Source: Lateolabrax maculatus (Eukaryota > Chordata > Actinopteri > Acropomatiformes > Lateolabracidae). Taken from it: DNA of 64,000 nt. Below are positions 1-12,936 of the stretch, piece by piece. Location: positions 7,040,501 through 7,104,500 of the forward strand of contig CM062199.1 of assembly GCA_031216445.1 (NCBI GenBank), given 5' to 3'. The notes beneath the pieces are model-generated. The model was not told where the DNA came from and did not search any database. It worked only from the letters and a program-made list of their open reading frames with translations. A program made the position numbers and the translations under genes. Position 1 is the first letter of the stretch. Every line of letters begins with the position of its first letter.

Positions 1-1130
1 AGCTATTATTCAAAAAAAGAAGTTCAATTTAAGGAGAAGGGCACACTAATAATGGGTGTGAGGGACAAGGAACTGTCTAGCCATTATGGAATATGTAGCA
101 ATACCATTACACACCCTCTGACAAAGATATTCAGGCTGGATAATGGAGCTATGAAGAGCTGTAGCACAATGCATAATTGCTCCTTCTGAAACATTGATGA
201 ATTAAATTAGGGGGTGGTGGGATCAAATTCATAAATCAAATTACAGTACCTGTGCTTCTGCATGCTTAAACGGCTGAGGACTCTAGAAGTCACTTTTGAA
301 TTGCAGGGAGGCCAAAGTAAATGAAGTAGGCATAATTATGTGTATCTTCTCACTCCAGCATTGTCTTCGATGAATTTTTTACAAAGGCGACCATTAGCTA
401 CAAACTAATACCAGTTAAGCCTCAGCAAAACTGAATTATTAAATCTGTCAGACAATATCCTATTACAGCCTACTTATGAATAGTTGATTTTATTTTGTAT
501 AATTGACAAGGCTTGTCGTACAGTGAGGCTTTCCGTGGCAGCTTGGGTTTTGAGATGTGGCGATATGTATAGGCTTGTGGTACAAAAGGTCGTCTCACGT
601 CAGGCTCATTTAATGCGGTTGGTTGGTTTCCCTACAGGTGGGATCTTATGACCTGTCATAACCGCCATATGGAGTGGTGGCATATCAGGCAGCATAAGGG
701 TGTAACATACCTTTATTCCTGCTGACAAAGGTTTAATGCACCATGGTATCATGATCTACAGCAAAAGGAAAATTAAAGACACTGCGTGTGTGCAGCAGAG
801 CTTAAATGTAAAAAAATATTTCAGTTCAGTCCTGTGTTGTAGGGTCACAAACCTAATTTTGGCAGAAAATAAGTAAAATAATTAAAATAAAGTAAAGATG
901 TACGCACAAATATGTAGCCCTGTTTTTCTTCCTTACATCCCTCTCTAATATGCAAATCCCTCTCCTACACACCCACTCACACATACACACACTTAAGACA
1001 TTAAGTCCTCAACCTGGTCCAGGCTTGTGAGGGATATTGGCATGTACACGAGATTGATGAAAATTACTTCCAGAGCATTTATTTCTTCTAATACCACTGA
1101 AAGAAGAGTGTGCACTCAGGAGATATTTGA

Positions 1131-1440
1131 TCTGAATTAGGGAAACTGATGAAGCAATTGATTAATTGGAATTTAAGCCATCAGTCACCGGAGCCATCAG
1201 CAGCATCATTTACATTCCAAACAATCAGCTGATGGCCCAATAGGACACTGAGTATTAATACGCAGGAGTCAATGCGATACTGCCACGTCGCCACCAACCC
1301 TTATTGACAAGCACAATGACACTTTTAATCCCCACTTGATCAAATTGCATATATTTTGGGATTTCCACACCAATTCAATATGGCTTATGAATTTTTAATC
1401 TGGAAGGAGGAGCAGGGGGTTTAAGCGATAGAGATTTATC
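1131..1440. promoter_or_regulatory. Candidate conserved non-coding element
   Basis: Unique, non-repetitive sequence with many homeodomain-type cores (TAATTG, GATTAATT, TTAATC), an ATTGCATA POU-like site and balanced composition, unlike the simple repeats and decayed AT-rich sequence around it. SALL genes are known to lie in gene deserts with many distal enhancers. Enhancer function is inferred only. Confidence 0.3.
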
Positions 1441-1794
1441 GTTTTCTTTCTTTAAGGTGAAACACAATGAAGACAGGAGGGGAAGACATGATCCATTATT
1501 AATGACCATCCCCCATCTTTTGTTTTGTTGTTGCCAAATATATTGTGACATGAATTGTTTTTATTGATATGGTGTATGCCATGCATACCATGCCATGCAG
1601 TTTCTAAATGCCCCTCAGCCCTGCCAGATGAACTCCAGCACCCCTTGGTCGATACCACCCATTATTTTAGGAATGTGTTTGTTTGGATTGATTTTAAACT
1701 GGGTGTTATTTGACACTATTTTATATAAAGCAATAATGTTTGCATAATGTTTAGGTTGTTGGTCGTGATTGCATTTGCCTACAACAACCATTTG

Positions 1795-2014
1795 GAGTGG
1801 TTGAAGCTGGACATTTCAACTATTCTGTTACTTTCATTGATTATTTCAACTATTCAGCCCTTAATTTAGCCAACTCATCTCAACTATGTATCTGTTACTT
1901 AGCTTTTCACCATTTAGCCATTTACTTTCATTGGCTTTCTACTTCAACCATACCCCCTGGCAACTGCTGAAGTGGTGACCCCATGGTGTACAAGCCTCTG
2001 GTTGGGAACCACTG
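1795..2014. mobile_element. Partial hAT-like miniature element
   Basis: The right end GGTTGGGAACCACTG (2000-2014) is the inverse of the CAGTGGTTCCCAACC hAT terminal repeat. The interior consists of variants of TTTCAACTATT and CATTTAGCC motifs, a composition I associate with teleost hAT miniature elements. No clear left terminal repeat or target duplication was found, so the left boundary is approximate. Confidence 0.35.
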
Positions 2015-2076
2015 TCCTATGACATGCTACTGAATTAGCCTCAGTATTACCTATCTAAAACAAAACCTAAACACAA

Positions 2077-2094
2077 ACACACACACACACACAC
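2077..2094. repeat. Short (CA)n microsatellite
   Basis: About nine CA units next to the partial hAT-like element. Confidence 0.9.
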
Positions 2095-2897
2095 ATAATA
2101 TATAAACAAAGCATTATGACATTTTACAGAATGCATACAATACTTAAATACTTAATTCAAAGCTTCACGCCTTACACAAAACAAAAATAAGCAATTGGAT
2201 CATACTTTGAAAAGATGTATAATCTTCTTTGGCTTACATCCTGGTGATCACAATTTTGTGTTGGCACTGGCCTATGATGTCATCAGTAAGAGACCATTCC
2301 CAGCAAGCATTTGATGCATTGGCAGTGACACGCAGGTGGTGGTTTATTTCAACATCCGCCCTAACAAGCTCAAAATGTTCCCAATATAACATTATGATAT
2401 TGTAAAATCACATAAAGAGCTTTGGAAACTGCTAGTTCCCAGGGTGGGCCTGCAAGAAAATATCTGACAATAAAACAACACAGTCACGTAACAGGAAATT
2501 CTTTGCATAAAAATAGAGCTACTATAAAGAAGACAAGCAGAAAAAAAAGAAGAAAAGGTAAACAAAACAGCAACGAAACACATCAGGATCTATGAGTCAG
2601 ACTATGAGCCACGATGCTGCGACTCATAAAAGAACATGCATAACCTTTAGCTCAGTTGCTACCAACTACAAATAGTTTTTGTTCCCATGCTCTGGCACAA
2701 ATTCACAGACGCAAACATGAATTACATGCCGGGCTATATGATTCACAGAAGGCACTGATTGTTCTTTCAAAGTGCCCATTACAGAGGCCTATCATTGCAA
2801 CATCAAGCCCTCCTTCCCATTGACAGTGCTGACGTTTTCCCACTTGGCCTGAGCCCCCTACTGACAGCAACGCCAGTAATGCTCCCTCCCTCCTTCC

Positions 2898-2920
2898 CTC
2901 TCTCTCTCTCTCTCTCTCTC
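2898..2920. repeat. (CT)n microsatellite
   Basis: CT array of about 11 units. Confidence 0.95.
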
Positions 2921-4448
2921 ACTGCTGCAGTTCTCACAATGTTAGATTTTGCTGAAGAAGTTAGTCATTAGTTGAAACAGCAGAGTGTTGTAATGAAATC
3001 TGCCGGCCACATCAATAGTGTTTACTGTTGCCAGTTTGCTTTGCTCCATGCTTTTTTAATTTATTTGTTTGGTGTGCAGCAGTACAGCATCACTGTAATG
3101 ATGTTTGCTCCCGCTGACGTGTGAGGGCTAAGGCGAACCAACCCCATGTAATAACGGCCTGCACGTGGATCACATATCTGTAACATTTAAGAAGCTGCTT
3201 ATCATGTCCCCTGTAGGTTAATCATTCATCAACACCTCATCAGATCATACTGATGGATTATTCTCAATAAAAGCACCTTCCTCTGGTCGGTAAGCCACAT
3301 GGCTGTCTGACTGGGAGGAGTGCTTTGCTCCGACTGGGTTCTTTACCCCCAACTTATAGCTCTAATTAAGTAGCCAGGGTGCTAAGTTACAGAGAAACAG
3401 CCAGCGGGAACCACAAGAGACAGGCTGCACTGCTACAGCAGCGGCAGCAGCAGGCCCACTCACTGCGATCGTTTCCTCAGACGGGTGTCAAAACACCCCC
3501 GGTCTGCCTCCCATCAAGTCCCCTGCGCAGAAATAGGAAGTGAGCCTCTGAAAGGAAAGATTAAAGTTTTCTGGAAGTACTGTTGGCAGCTGCACATGCC
3601 CTAAAGATAAACTTTATCCGGCCGCATGTGCAAAACTTTGCTGGAGCCATTTGTCATCTTCGAAAGTAATATATTTCCAAGTGGCTTGGATTTTGGACAA
3701 GAACAAGAGACTGGCCACCGCGGTGTGGTCTGCTGCTGGTCCACTGTTTTGATGCAAAGGGAGAAATCTAAATTCCTTGATTTCAACTTGATGGATGGTA
3801 TCTGTACATGAATAGGTGTGTGTTCATGAGATTTTATCACTACCTTAAAGTGCTGTTGTTGTAAAACAGAAGATGAAAATATAACCAATTTAGCAGTGTC
3901 AGTAGTCATATTACGGAACTCAAAACAATTAAAAAAATATTTTATACAAGCAGTCATCAACAGTCAGAGACTGATTCAGATATTACACAGTGGGTGGTGT
4001 TATACTGCCGGGTGAAACAGAGTATGTTCTCCCTGACAGCGACCTGCATAAAAACCCAGAGGCAGCTGTCAGAGAGAGAGAAACTGTAAGTTGCCATGCC
4101 GAAATATGACAATAAAATAACTAAATTCAATGCACTCACACAAAAAAATCATTCAGATTAACTCATTATAATCCTTGAGTATAACAATAGTTTTTCACCT
4201 TGTGCCAACAGACAGTCAGAACATGAATTGTACAACAGGTCTGGACTCGTAAAATGCGTTTGCACTGAAGAGAAAAGAAACTCAATGAATGTCACAAATT
4301 CTTTTAAATCACTTGTATGTGGCACAAATCATTTGGTTCTTGCATGAGGCCCATAGTCTCTGTGTGTCTATGCGTAGAGTTTCAATATATGTTTCTAAAT
4401 GAGCAGTCACAATAAATTGCTATTCATACCCACTTAACCCTCCCCAAT

Positions 4449-4476
4449 ACACACACACACACACACACACACACAC
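4449..4476. repeat. (CA)n microsatellite
   Basis: Uninterrupted CA array of about 14 units. Confidence 0.95.
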
Positions 4477-5089
4477 GAACATACACATACACACCGCCAA
4501 TTCAAGCCGATGTGCCAGCTAACCATCTGGTCAGAACATGATCATCATATGCAATCTGCCCACCCAGCCTGGCACTGATTCACCAGACCAACACTCCAAT
4601 TACCCTCATCATGCCAACAGTACAGCAGAAAACCAAACAGCACACACACACCACAATGAGACCCACCTGTGCAGGGGTGGAGTGATTGCCAGATAGACTT
4701 GTAAAGAGAGGTCAGTGTGTCATAGAAACTGAAATACTCAGCTCTACAATTAGATGCATTTACAAACATGCACAGTGCAAGACTCGATTGGCCTTTATAT
4801 TGTCATAACTCTGATTATATGTTGCAAGGTTGGCTTCATCTCACTCCAAATCATCTGTCTAAATCATCACAATGGATTAGGGCTATAAGGTCGTGACCTT
4901 AGAGTGATCAATAAGCAAACAAAGTCAATGCCCACCCACGATGCATATGTGGTTGCTGATGCAAACATAAATGAAGAGGAAGAAAATTCTTTAAATCCAT
5001 CTTAAATAAGCTTTCTGTGAAGTTTGGTGGGAAATTAAGAGCAGAAGTTTCGAAATGATGGATTTTGCCTCATCAGTGAAACCTGACCG

Positions 5090-5500
5090 CTACTTCCGTG
5101 GCCCCTATCAGATGATAAGCCCACTGGCTCAACATTGATCTATCTCTCAGCCCATCTCCCTTTTCTTAATTTTAATTTTCCCGTTCCTAACCCATGTTAA
5201 TTCATCCCCTCTGCTGTATGATCCATGGACTAAAGGCCTCGGCAGCGCAGAGTGCCAGGAAGGGTCACTGTTAATTATATCCATTTAATACCCACTTATG
5301 TCTGCAGCGACGTCTTCCTCCTCGGGTCACGCAGACTTCGCCCCGCACTTTATCCAATAATCTCACAGAATATAGGCTCGGATATTTCAAAAGATCAATG
5401 TCATTAACAAGGAGGCACAGAACGCATTTGATTATGGATGTAATTAGTACAGGCTTGAGGGGACTTGCTCCTATACACAAAGAGGCAAAATCCATTTAGT
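5090..5500. promoter_or_regulatory. Candidate conserved non-coding element
   Basis: Unique sequence with TTAATT and TAATTA cores, GTTAATTATATCCATTTAAT and TCTTATCC/GATTATGG-type sites, without repeats over 400 bp. Proposed distal regulatory element by composition only. Confidence 0.3.
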
Positions 5501-5799
5501 ATCAAAATTGCCTTAAAAATGGACACCACTTTGAGATCATTTTTGCAACTGATGACCACCATAATGCAATGAGTATCACTAATGACAGGGAATAAGGGCT
5601 CATATACATAATACTTATGTCTAACTTTGACAGATAGAGAGGAGCATTAAGTGTGGCTAAAAGCAAGTCATGTTCCAAGTTGTGGTGAGAGGGTTCAATT
5701 TACCAGTCGGTAATGTAGGATTGGGTGCTCGTCTGTTCTACGCCAATTTACCTGTGGAAAAAAAAAGGCAGTCCTATTGGGCAAGTGTCTCTGAGGACC

Positions 5800-6005
5800 G
5801 GTGAAAGGTGACACTGTGGATGCTGCATTAAGAGGATGAGCTTTTAATAATTCTGTCACAGGGCCGGGGAATATCAGGCCGGGATCACTTTACAGCCCAG
5901 CTGAACTGAACATCCAGCCATCTCTCCAATGAGAGGCCAGCCTCATTAAAACTCTGTCCCCTGCTGACTTTATCTCTGCGTCATCAGATCGCTCTTCCCT
6001 CTGCC
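5800..6005. promoter_or_regulatory. Candidate conserved non-coding element
   Basis: Unique stretch with CTTTTAATAATTCTGTCACA, TTTATCTC and CATCAGATCG-type sites, ending at a T-run. Regulatory role inferred only. Confidence 0.25.
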
Positions 6006-9000
6006 ATTCCTTTCTTTCTTTTTTTTTTTTTTTTTTTTGTCTCCAGCATGGTCTCAGTCAGCTTTTTGACATCACAGACACACCTCGAGGCGTTGCTGTC
6101 CATCAGCGATGTACTGGTGTCAAGCAACTAGGTCAGCCACATCTCGAGTGAACAATGACTCAGTGGTAATATACAATTTAAAACCTCCAAACTCAGTTTG
6201 AATTGCCCATCATGCGCCAGGGAGCCTTTAAAATACCGACTGTAGGCATCAAGTTAAAGATTTAAGTTACTTTCAGTCACAATAAGCGCTGCAGTTTTTT
6301 CTGCTAATGTAGGTAGAGCAGCAACACATAACTCTTTACTGAGAACAATCTTGGCCTCCAGTGGAAACCTGTTGCGAGGGATGTGAAAGGGAACAGACAA
6401 AATGACAGGACTGAGGAGAGTTTCTGCGGCTTGTATTGGATTGCATTGCCCTGAAACTCAAGCCTGTGTGGTAACAGGGTACAGCCACTTAAGATGGCAA
6501 GATAGCCACGATGATGGACAGTTTAATTTTTTATATAATATCATCAACAGGTTATACTTTGCAGCGGGGAGAGAGGGGAGACAGAGTTTACGGTTCCAAA
6601 TGTAAAACATTCTATAATATCTTTTAATGGAAGATAAATATTCACTTGGGACGATATTAGATTTACCCCCTTACTTTAATTTAATGCCAGAGGTTAAGTT
6701 AACTAATAATCACTGGAACACATGGTTCAAATGTCTGATCTTGTATAAATGTAAAGGCACCAACAAATGATAAGCATGTAGCCAGTGTACATGTGTACTT
6801 TGCATGTTAACAAAACCTCCCATACTTCATCAAACATCTCATGATACTCAATTATAGGTTTGTATACATCTTGTAGATTAAAGGACCTTAGCAAATGATG
6901 GAAAAAAAAGGCAGGGGGGTGGGGAGGGCAGCCTGCTGCATAACGTCTAGCTGATTTTACTTTATAGTAGACTACTAAACCACCGTAAATGCACACATGC
7001 TAAAATCCTTCTCTGTTTTCCATCAAGCTGCTGTGTAGTGGCTATGTTAAATGTAGGTGGTAAGCTCATATATCTAATTATACAATAGCCAAACATTTTT
7101 TGTTAATGAAATGGAAGGAGTGTAATTGAAAACTTCAGTATAATTATTGCTTGGTGAGTGGCTGGCTTCGGAAAATTGCACGTGTAGGAAGAGGTCTCAG
7201 CAGGGGTGCCCCTGACTTATGAATCAAGCCATTTCAAAAATCCTTACAGTGTGCACTAACATGCATACGCCCTCACACATTATTATCATTATTATCATTG
7301 TAAAAAAGGCAGCCAAAATCAGCGTCATTATTTACAGTGTGAAAGAAAAAGGAGATTATACAACATGTATGCTTTCCCTCCTGGATAAACTGCCTCACCT
7401 ACTTAAAAAGGAAAAACACATTTGCGTGATTGCACTTAAAATCTTCCTTATGGCTAGTTTTATTTTCTTGATGCAGAGTATGTAATGGGTTAAAAAAGGT
7501 AAGGATATGGATAACTTGGGACATCACCTCATAGGTCCTAGCACAGAGAAACCAGAGCGGCCAAGACACACAAAGCCAGGTCAGAAACAGCTTGGCAGCC
7601 GAGCTAACAATGTTTGTCACAACTGCCCTCTTTCCATCCCAAGCTCAAATGAGAGAAGTCAGAGAAATATGGGATTACCATGAGTTATTTATGACGCTGA
7701 AACCCAAGAGCCCTCTTTATGAAATCATCTCTGTTGATTGGGTGTTCTTTCGTCGTGCAGCATCTGATATGATTTCAAATGGTTTAACATCAAAGTCGCT
7801 TGTGTAAAGTATGAGTAGTTTTGCACACATTCAATCAAAATACAGATCTTTATCAGCATCATCCTGATTGACATGAGCGGACTGTTGTGAAATAGATACT
7901 AAGGCTGTCGTAGTCATTATGGATTTTTCTGTGTAAAGATACAGCTAGGGGGCCGAAAAGCATGAACACTTTAGCCAGCAAATGTGCAGTGGATTCAGAA
8001 ACCTGGCTCAAATTGACTTAGGGGGGAAAGCACAATCTTTTGAACTGTTACCATTAATACTTCTTTGAAAAGATTCTGTAATCAAAGATTAAGTGATAAA
8101 ACCAGATTTTACTGATAAAAAGTGTATTTAAAGTTTATTTGCCTACATTTACGCCATGTGCAGGACTAAAACATACGTTAACTTTCGTGGCTGAAGCAAT
8201 AGAATGGCAGTCTGGTTATAGCAGTTGTATATATTCAATAACTAGGTTCGAAAACCTACACCAGGCAGAGAACTATACAAGGATACAATCAATGGCAGTC
8301 CATAGTTAATGAACTTTCTGACCTTTAGGAAAATGTACACTGCTTAACCAGATTCTGCGTATTTAATAATTCAGTTAGAGAGTAGGAGAGCTTAATAGAA
8401 GAGCATCTCTCACCCAATGTAGTCAGGTATATAATTTTGTCTAGAGACAACGGTTATATTGCTGTGGCCAACGGAAGAAAAAAAAAAACTCATTACAGAG
8501 ACATCCATTTGTGTGGGTTTTAATAAAAAGGACAGAATGAATCTTAGGCAATGGACTAATGGGAAAATCTATGTGGAAAACTAAACTCCCAAATGAGGGT
8601 TCTAGATATTTAAAGTCATTAGTGTGGAGTTTGTGGTCTGTAAGGTGAATTTACATGTATGGACATTGCTTTAAAGAAAGTACGTGGAAGAAGTCGAGGT
8701 GGAGAGTGGAGAGGAGATACTACAGTAGCTTGATCTGCCATTGAGATCTTCTGAATGGGAGATCATAGGTGCATTATTGATGAGTCTCAGTTTGAGTTTC
8801 AGCTCCAGAGGAAATGATAAGGTGTAATGCAATGGTCTACTGTGATCACGGACAGCTTTGTCCTACATACTGTATTGCATGTTGCTAAGGTGGCAACCTG
8901 CTCCCACACCATATCTCTTTTTATCACCTGTTATAGACTATGGTGAGGATAGTCATTACCTGGTTAGTTACATTGTGCCAAATAATCACAATCATTTCCA

Positions 9001-12000
9001 GGTCCTCAACCTGTCGCATGTGGGTCTTTCACAAAGAGAAAGTAAGTTATTTCCCAGTAGAGTTGACTAATCTGGAATACATTAAAAGTCATTTTAAATC
9101 ACTACATTGACCATTTATATTATATAATAATAATATTTATTTTCCAGGTTTGACAATTTCAACATATATTCTTCATCAGCTTCTTCCAGACATTCAATTG
9201 TACTTACAATTTTAATAGCGGGCACATTTACATTAAAAGGAAACATGTCATTGTGTAATTTAATGCATGTTTAATTGTAATTTAGCATTAATTATTTTTT
9301 TGTGTTCCTCTACTAAAATTTTAAATCCAGCCCTGCTTGGTAGAACAGTGTTTGACTTTAGTTGATTGTTGGTGCATTGTTGATTTGTATTATAATTCCT
9401 GTCACTAATAAAAAAAAAAACTACTAAAGAAACAGTTGCACCTTTACATCGCTGGTTTGTCTTCATAGTGATGAAAATGTTAGTTGCTTGCAAAAAGTCT
9501 TAACATGGACGCACATAAGGTTTCTTAGATCTTTCACAAACTGGGCAAAATTACCAATTGACTCCAGTTGTCCAAGTGAAGAGCTTTTCCTGCGCAGTGT
9601 ATATATGAAATGAAGAGAATAAGCAATGCCAAAGAGGAAAGGGGAAAACAATCTACCTCCTTAGCCAACTTGATTGTTATTGCACAGTGCTTACGGTGGT
9701 TTCTGGGCCTGCACATGTAATCAATACCCCCAGGCAATTTTAAGCGTGATCAGTTTGGATGGATTATTGCTTGGCAGGAAGGCTTTTACATTGATCCTCT
9801 CATCATGTCAATCACTGACAGTGACAACTCTGAACTCTTCAAATTCCATACATCAGCAAGTAGTGTTCACAATCTGGCTGCATCAAAAACAGTATGAGTC
9901 AAGAGGGTGTTGCTGGACCTGCTGAGGCTGGGCTTCTTATATTTTAATGCACACTGTAATGTATTTCAAGGCATAGTGCGATTTCAGTGCTCTGCATCAT
10001 TTATTCTGCTGTATCGCTTTTAGCAGCCACAACAAGGAGCAATGAAATTTGATAAATAAAGAAAATGAAACCTGAGATCAGCATTAAATTGAGTTGTTAA
10101 AATAATAACAGCTGTTTGTTAAGCTTCACATGTTTGCATTTTATTTCAGAAGGAAAAGAACAAGAGCCCACTCTGTCATATTTGTCAAGTGCTACTGCTG
10201 GAGTAGTTTTGCAAGCCTTTCCTTTATTCATTCCTGCAGCTACTAGCGGGACTGAAATCTCATCTAATGAAGAGCAGATAGCAGAGACTGGTTCAAATCA
10301 GTGTTGGGAAACTGGGGCTGGCTGGTGAAACACAGAGTGAGTTGTAATATCCTCAATTTCTCCCAGCTGGAGCAGGCTAGAAGCATGTAACTGATAGTGT
10401 CCGCATGCATATTTTACACTACAGGCCAGGTATAGCGTTTCAGCACTTGCAAGGAGCTGAACAGATTTGACAAAGTTAGACAGTACATGAAGGAAATTAG
10501 CATATATAGACTGAAACTGTCACATGTTCACATTATACAAGTTACCACGTTATAATTTACCATATTTATCAGTTATTTTCTTTATTCCACAGGAGCCCTG
10601 ACCTTAATGTTAAAACACACTACGTCCTGTGCGGCGGAGAATAGGGATAAAGGTTTATCCACTAACACTTAATGCATTTTTTTTTTGTCGGCCCCTCTCT
10701 ACACTTTCAATGTGATTGGTTGCACCAATGAGGAAAATTGCCACTGAAAAAAACAGTTCATGTCAGTTGGTGCTTTTCTGAAACGCAAACCTTTCTCAGC
10801 TGTTGAAAGTGATCCACTCGGCCAAAAAAAACTGTACTTTCAGTTGTGCACCTTGCAGTCACTTTCCATTTCTCTTGTATGGAAAATGTTACTGGAAATT
10901 ATGAACAAACCACTTTGTGTATATGCAAACACAGCCTAAATCAAGACACACTGTATATACAAATCTTTTTTCAACATTTTATTTTAAGATATATATTTCA
11001 GGAATTAGACAGTACATCAAAGTTGGTGTGTGTCTGACATGGCTTCACGAAAACAAAGAGGGTTGAAACAAAGTCAAAAGAGTGGATCATGAAGCACATA
11101 ACAACACTGCAATTACTGGCAACTCTATAGGCCCATACACCAATAACACAGTTAAACCAGCCGATTAAAGCTGAAATAAGTCAATATTTATCATTGCATA
11201 ACTCAATTGCAAAACTCCATTTTCTCATAATGGCCTCTGATAATGAGGAAGCTCTCCATGGTCATGTGACTGAAGTGGAGCCTAATCATTGGACTGTTAC
11301 AGTAAGTCATGACAGTTTATTGGCTTGGAATTCCATAATGGCACAGATCAATAGCAACCCAGGAGGCTTTCCTCTCAGCCGGATTTGACACATTTGAATA
11401 AGTGCCGCTGAGGGGGAGTAGGCTTGTGTTGAGAGGAGTCAATCCCTCAGCGAGCAACAACATGTTAACCAGAGTGATGTTCATCTGCCGAGGAATAATC
11501 CCAAAATGAAACAAACTGTATCAGCAGGTGCGAAACCCAGTAAGAACCATCAAAACTTCCCTGCTTCAGGACAGGGATGATCATCAAAAGCCATGAAAAC
11601 AGTTTGAACAAACGATGCCCATACGTTCTGAGAATTAAAGATACAATCAGGCTCCTGCCCTTCTCACCCCTCCTCCTCCAGTGAGATCTCTGTGTTGGGA
11701 ATAGAATAATATAAGGCTTGAGTGAGCAGCTTGTGAGATAAAAGGCCACATCACAATGATGATCTCTATCGATCGGCAACCTTGGGCACACAGAGGAGGT
11801 CCGGCATTTGTCACGTCGAATCTGAACCCAATAGCTGATCCACGCCGCTCTCTGATGAATTGGCCCTGTTCACCAAGTTTGTTTAATTGATGACGTGTTC
11901 CCTTTCAGGTGGACCACCACTATGTTCAACGCATTCATTGATTTTCCAAAACACCCCCACCTTTCCCCAAGCTTCTTTTCCCCACTTTCTTTAAGCACCT

Positions 12001-12900
12001 AACTGCAAAAGATAAACCCACCCCCACCTTGAGTAGACCTCGGCAACATGGCAAGAGGAGTGTCCTTCAACTTGCTTCTGACCAGCCAGTTAGACTTTCA
12101 GAGATGGATATACAGTGCCTCTTTGTTAGTATAGAGGCCTACTAGGTGTATCAACTTAAAAGTATTATGAGAAGTGAGCAAAAGTCAAGGGGGTTTTCTC
12201 TGCTCAAATTCCTCGAAGAAGAGATGGAGTAGGTAGCTGAAAGTTGTACTAAAATACACACTTTTACACTTACGCACACACACAGGCCCACAAAACAGTT
12301 TTATTTTTCATCTCAGATGTACTTGGATGTCAAAACTGTCACGGCACTAATGCCAATTTGAACTTGGGTTTTTTTTCCTTAAATTAATAATGATGTTTTC
12401 CCCTAACTTTTGAATCCTCACTCTGTTAGCACTCTGTGGTGAGTGGCGTTAAATGTAGGTTATAATAACCGCTGACTTCTGTTGGATGCATGCAGCTGGG
12501 TACATTCGGAATAATTTTGATGTGAACTATTAACCACAGGCATCTTCTTTTGGTGAGCAATACCAAACTGTTGATCCCTCACTGTACCAAACTGTTAATG
12601 TTTCAAAATGCTCACCAGGCTAAAGTGCACCACGCTTCAGCAACTCTCAACAATCCATACAGGAAAGAATTTGAATTTGTAAACCACAGAATCCTATTCC
12701 AGGGGATCTGGAGTGCGTAACTTTGTCATCTTGAGAGCCTGCATGAAAACTAACACTTGCTGGAGCAGCCAAGCAACCAGTCAAGCGCTAGGTAGGCAGC
12801 TTTTGGCCATCAAAGGGAAATTCCAGCCTAATGGGGTTTCAGACTTTCCAGTGTATCCCTCTACCATCCACAGAGAACACTGATTACCTGAGGAGTGTTA

Positions 12901-12901
<1 letters not shown>

Positions 12902-12934
<33 letters not shown>
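12902..12934. repeat. (CA)n microsatellite
   Basis: Uninterrupted CA array of about 16 units. Confidence 0.95.

Positions 12935-12936
<2 letters not shown>

Noticed and set aside
9485..9510. TTGCAAAAAGTCTT resembling a Tc1/mariner terminal motif
   Set aside because: No inverted partner, no TA target sites and no transposase remnant nearby.
10285..10300. GGTTCAAATC resembling a tRNA B box
   Set aside because: No matching A box, acceptor stem or cloverleaf around it.
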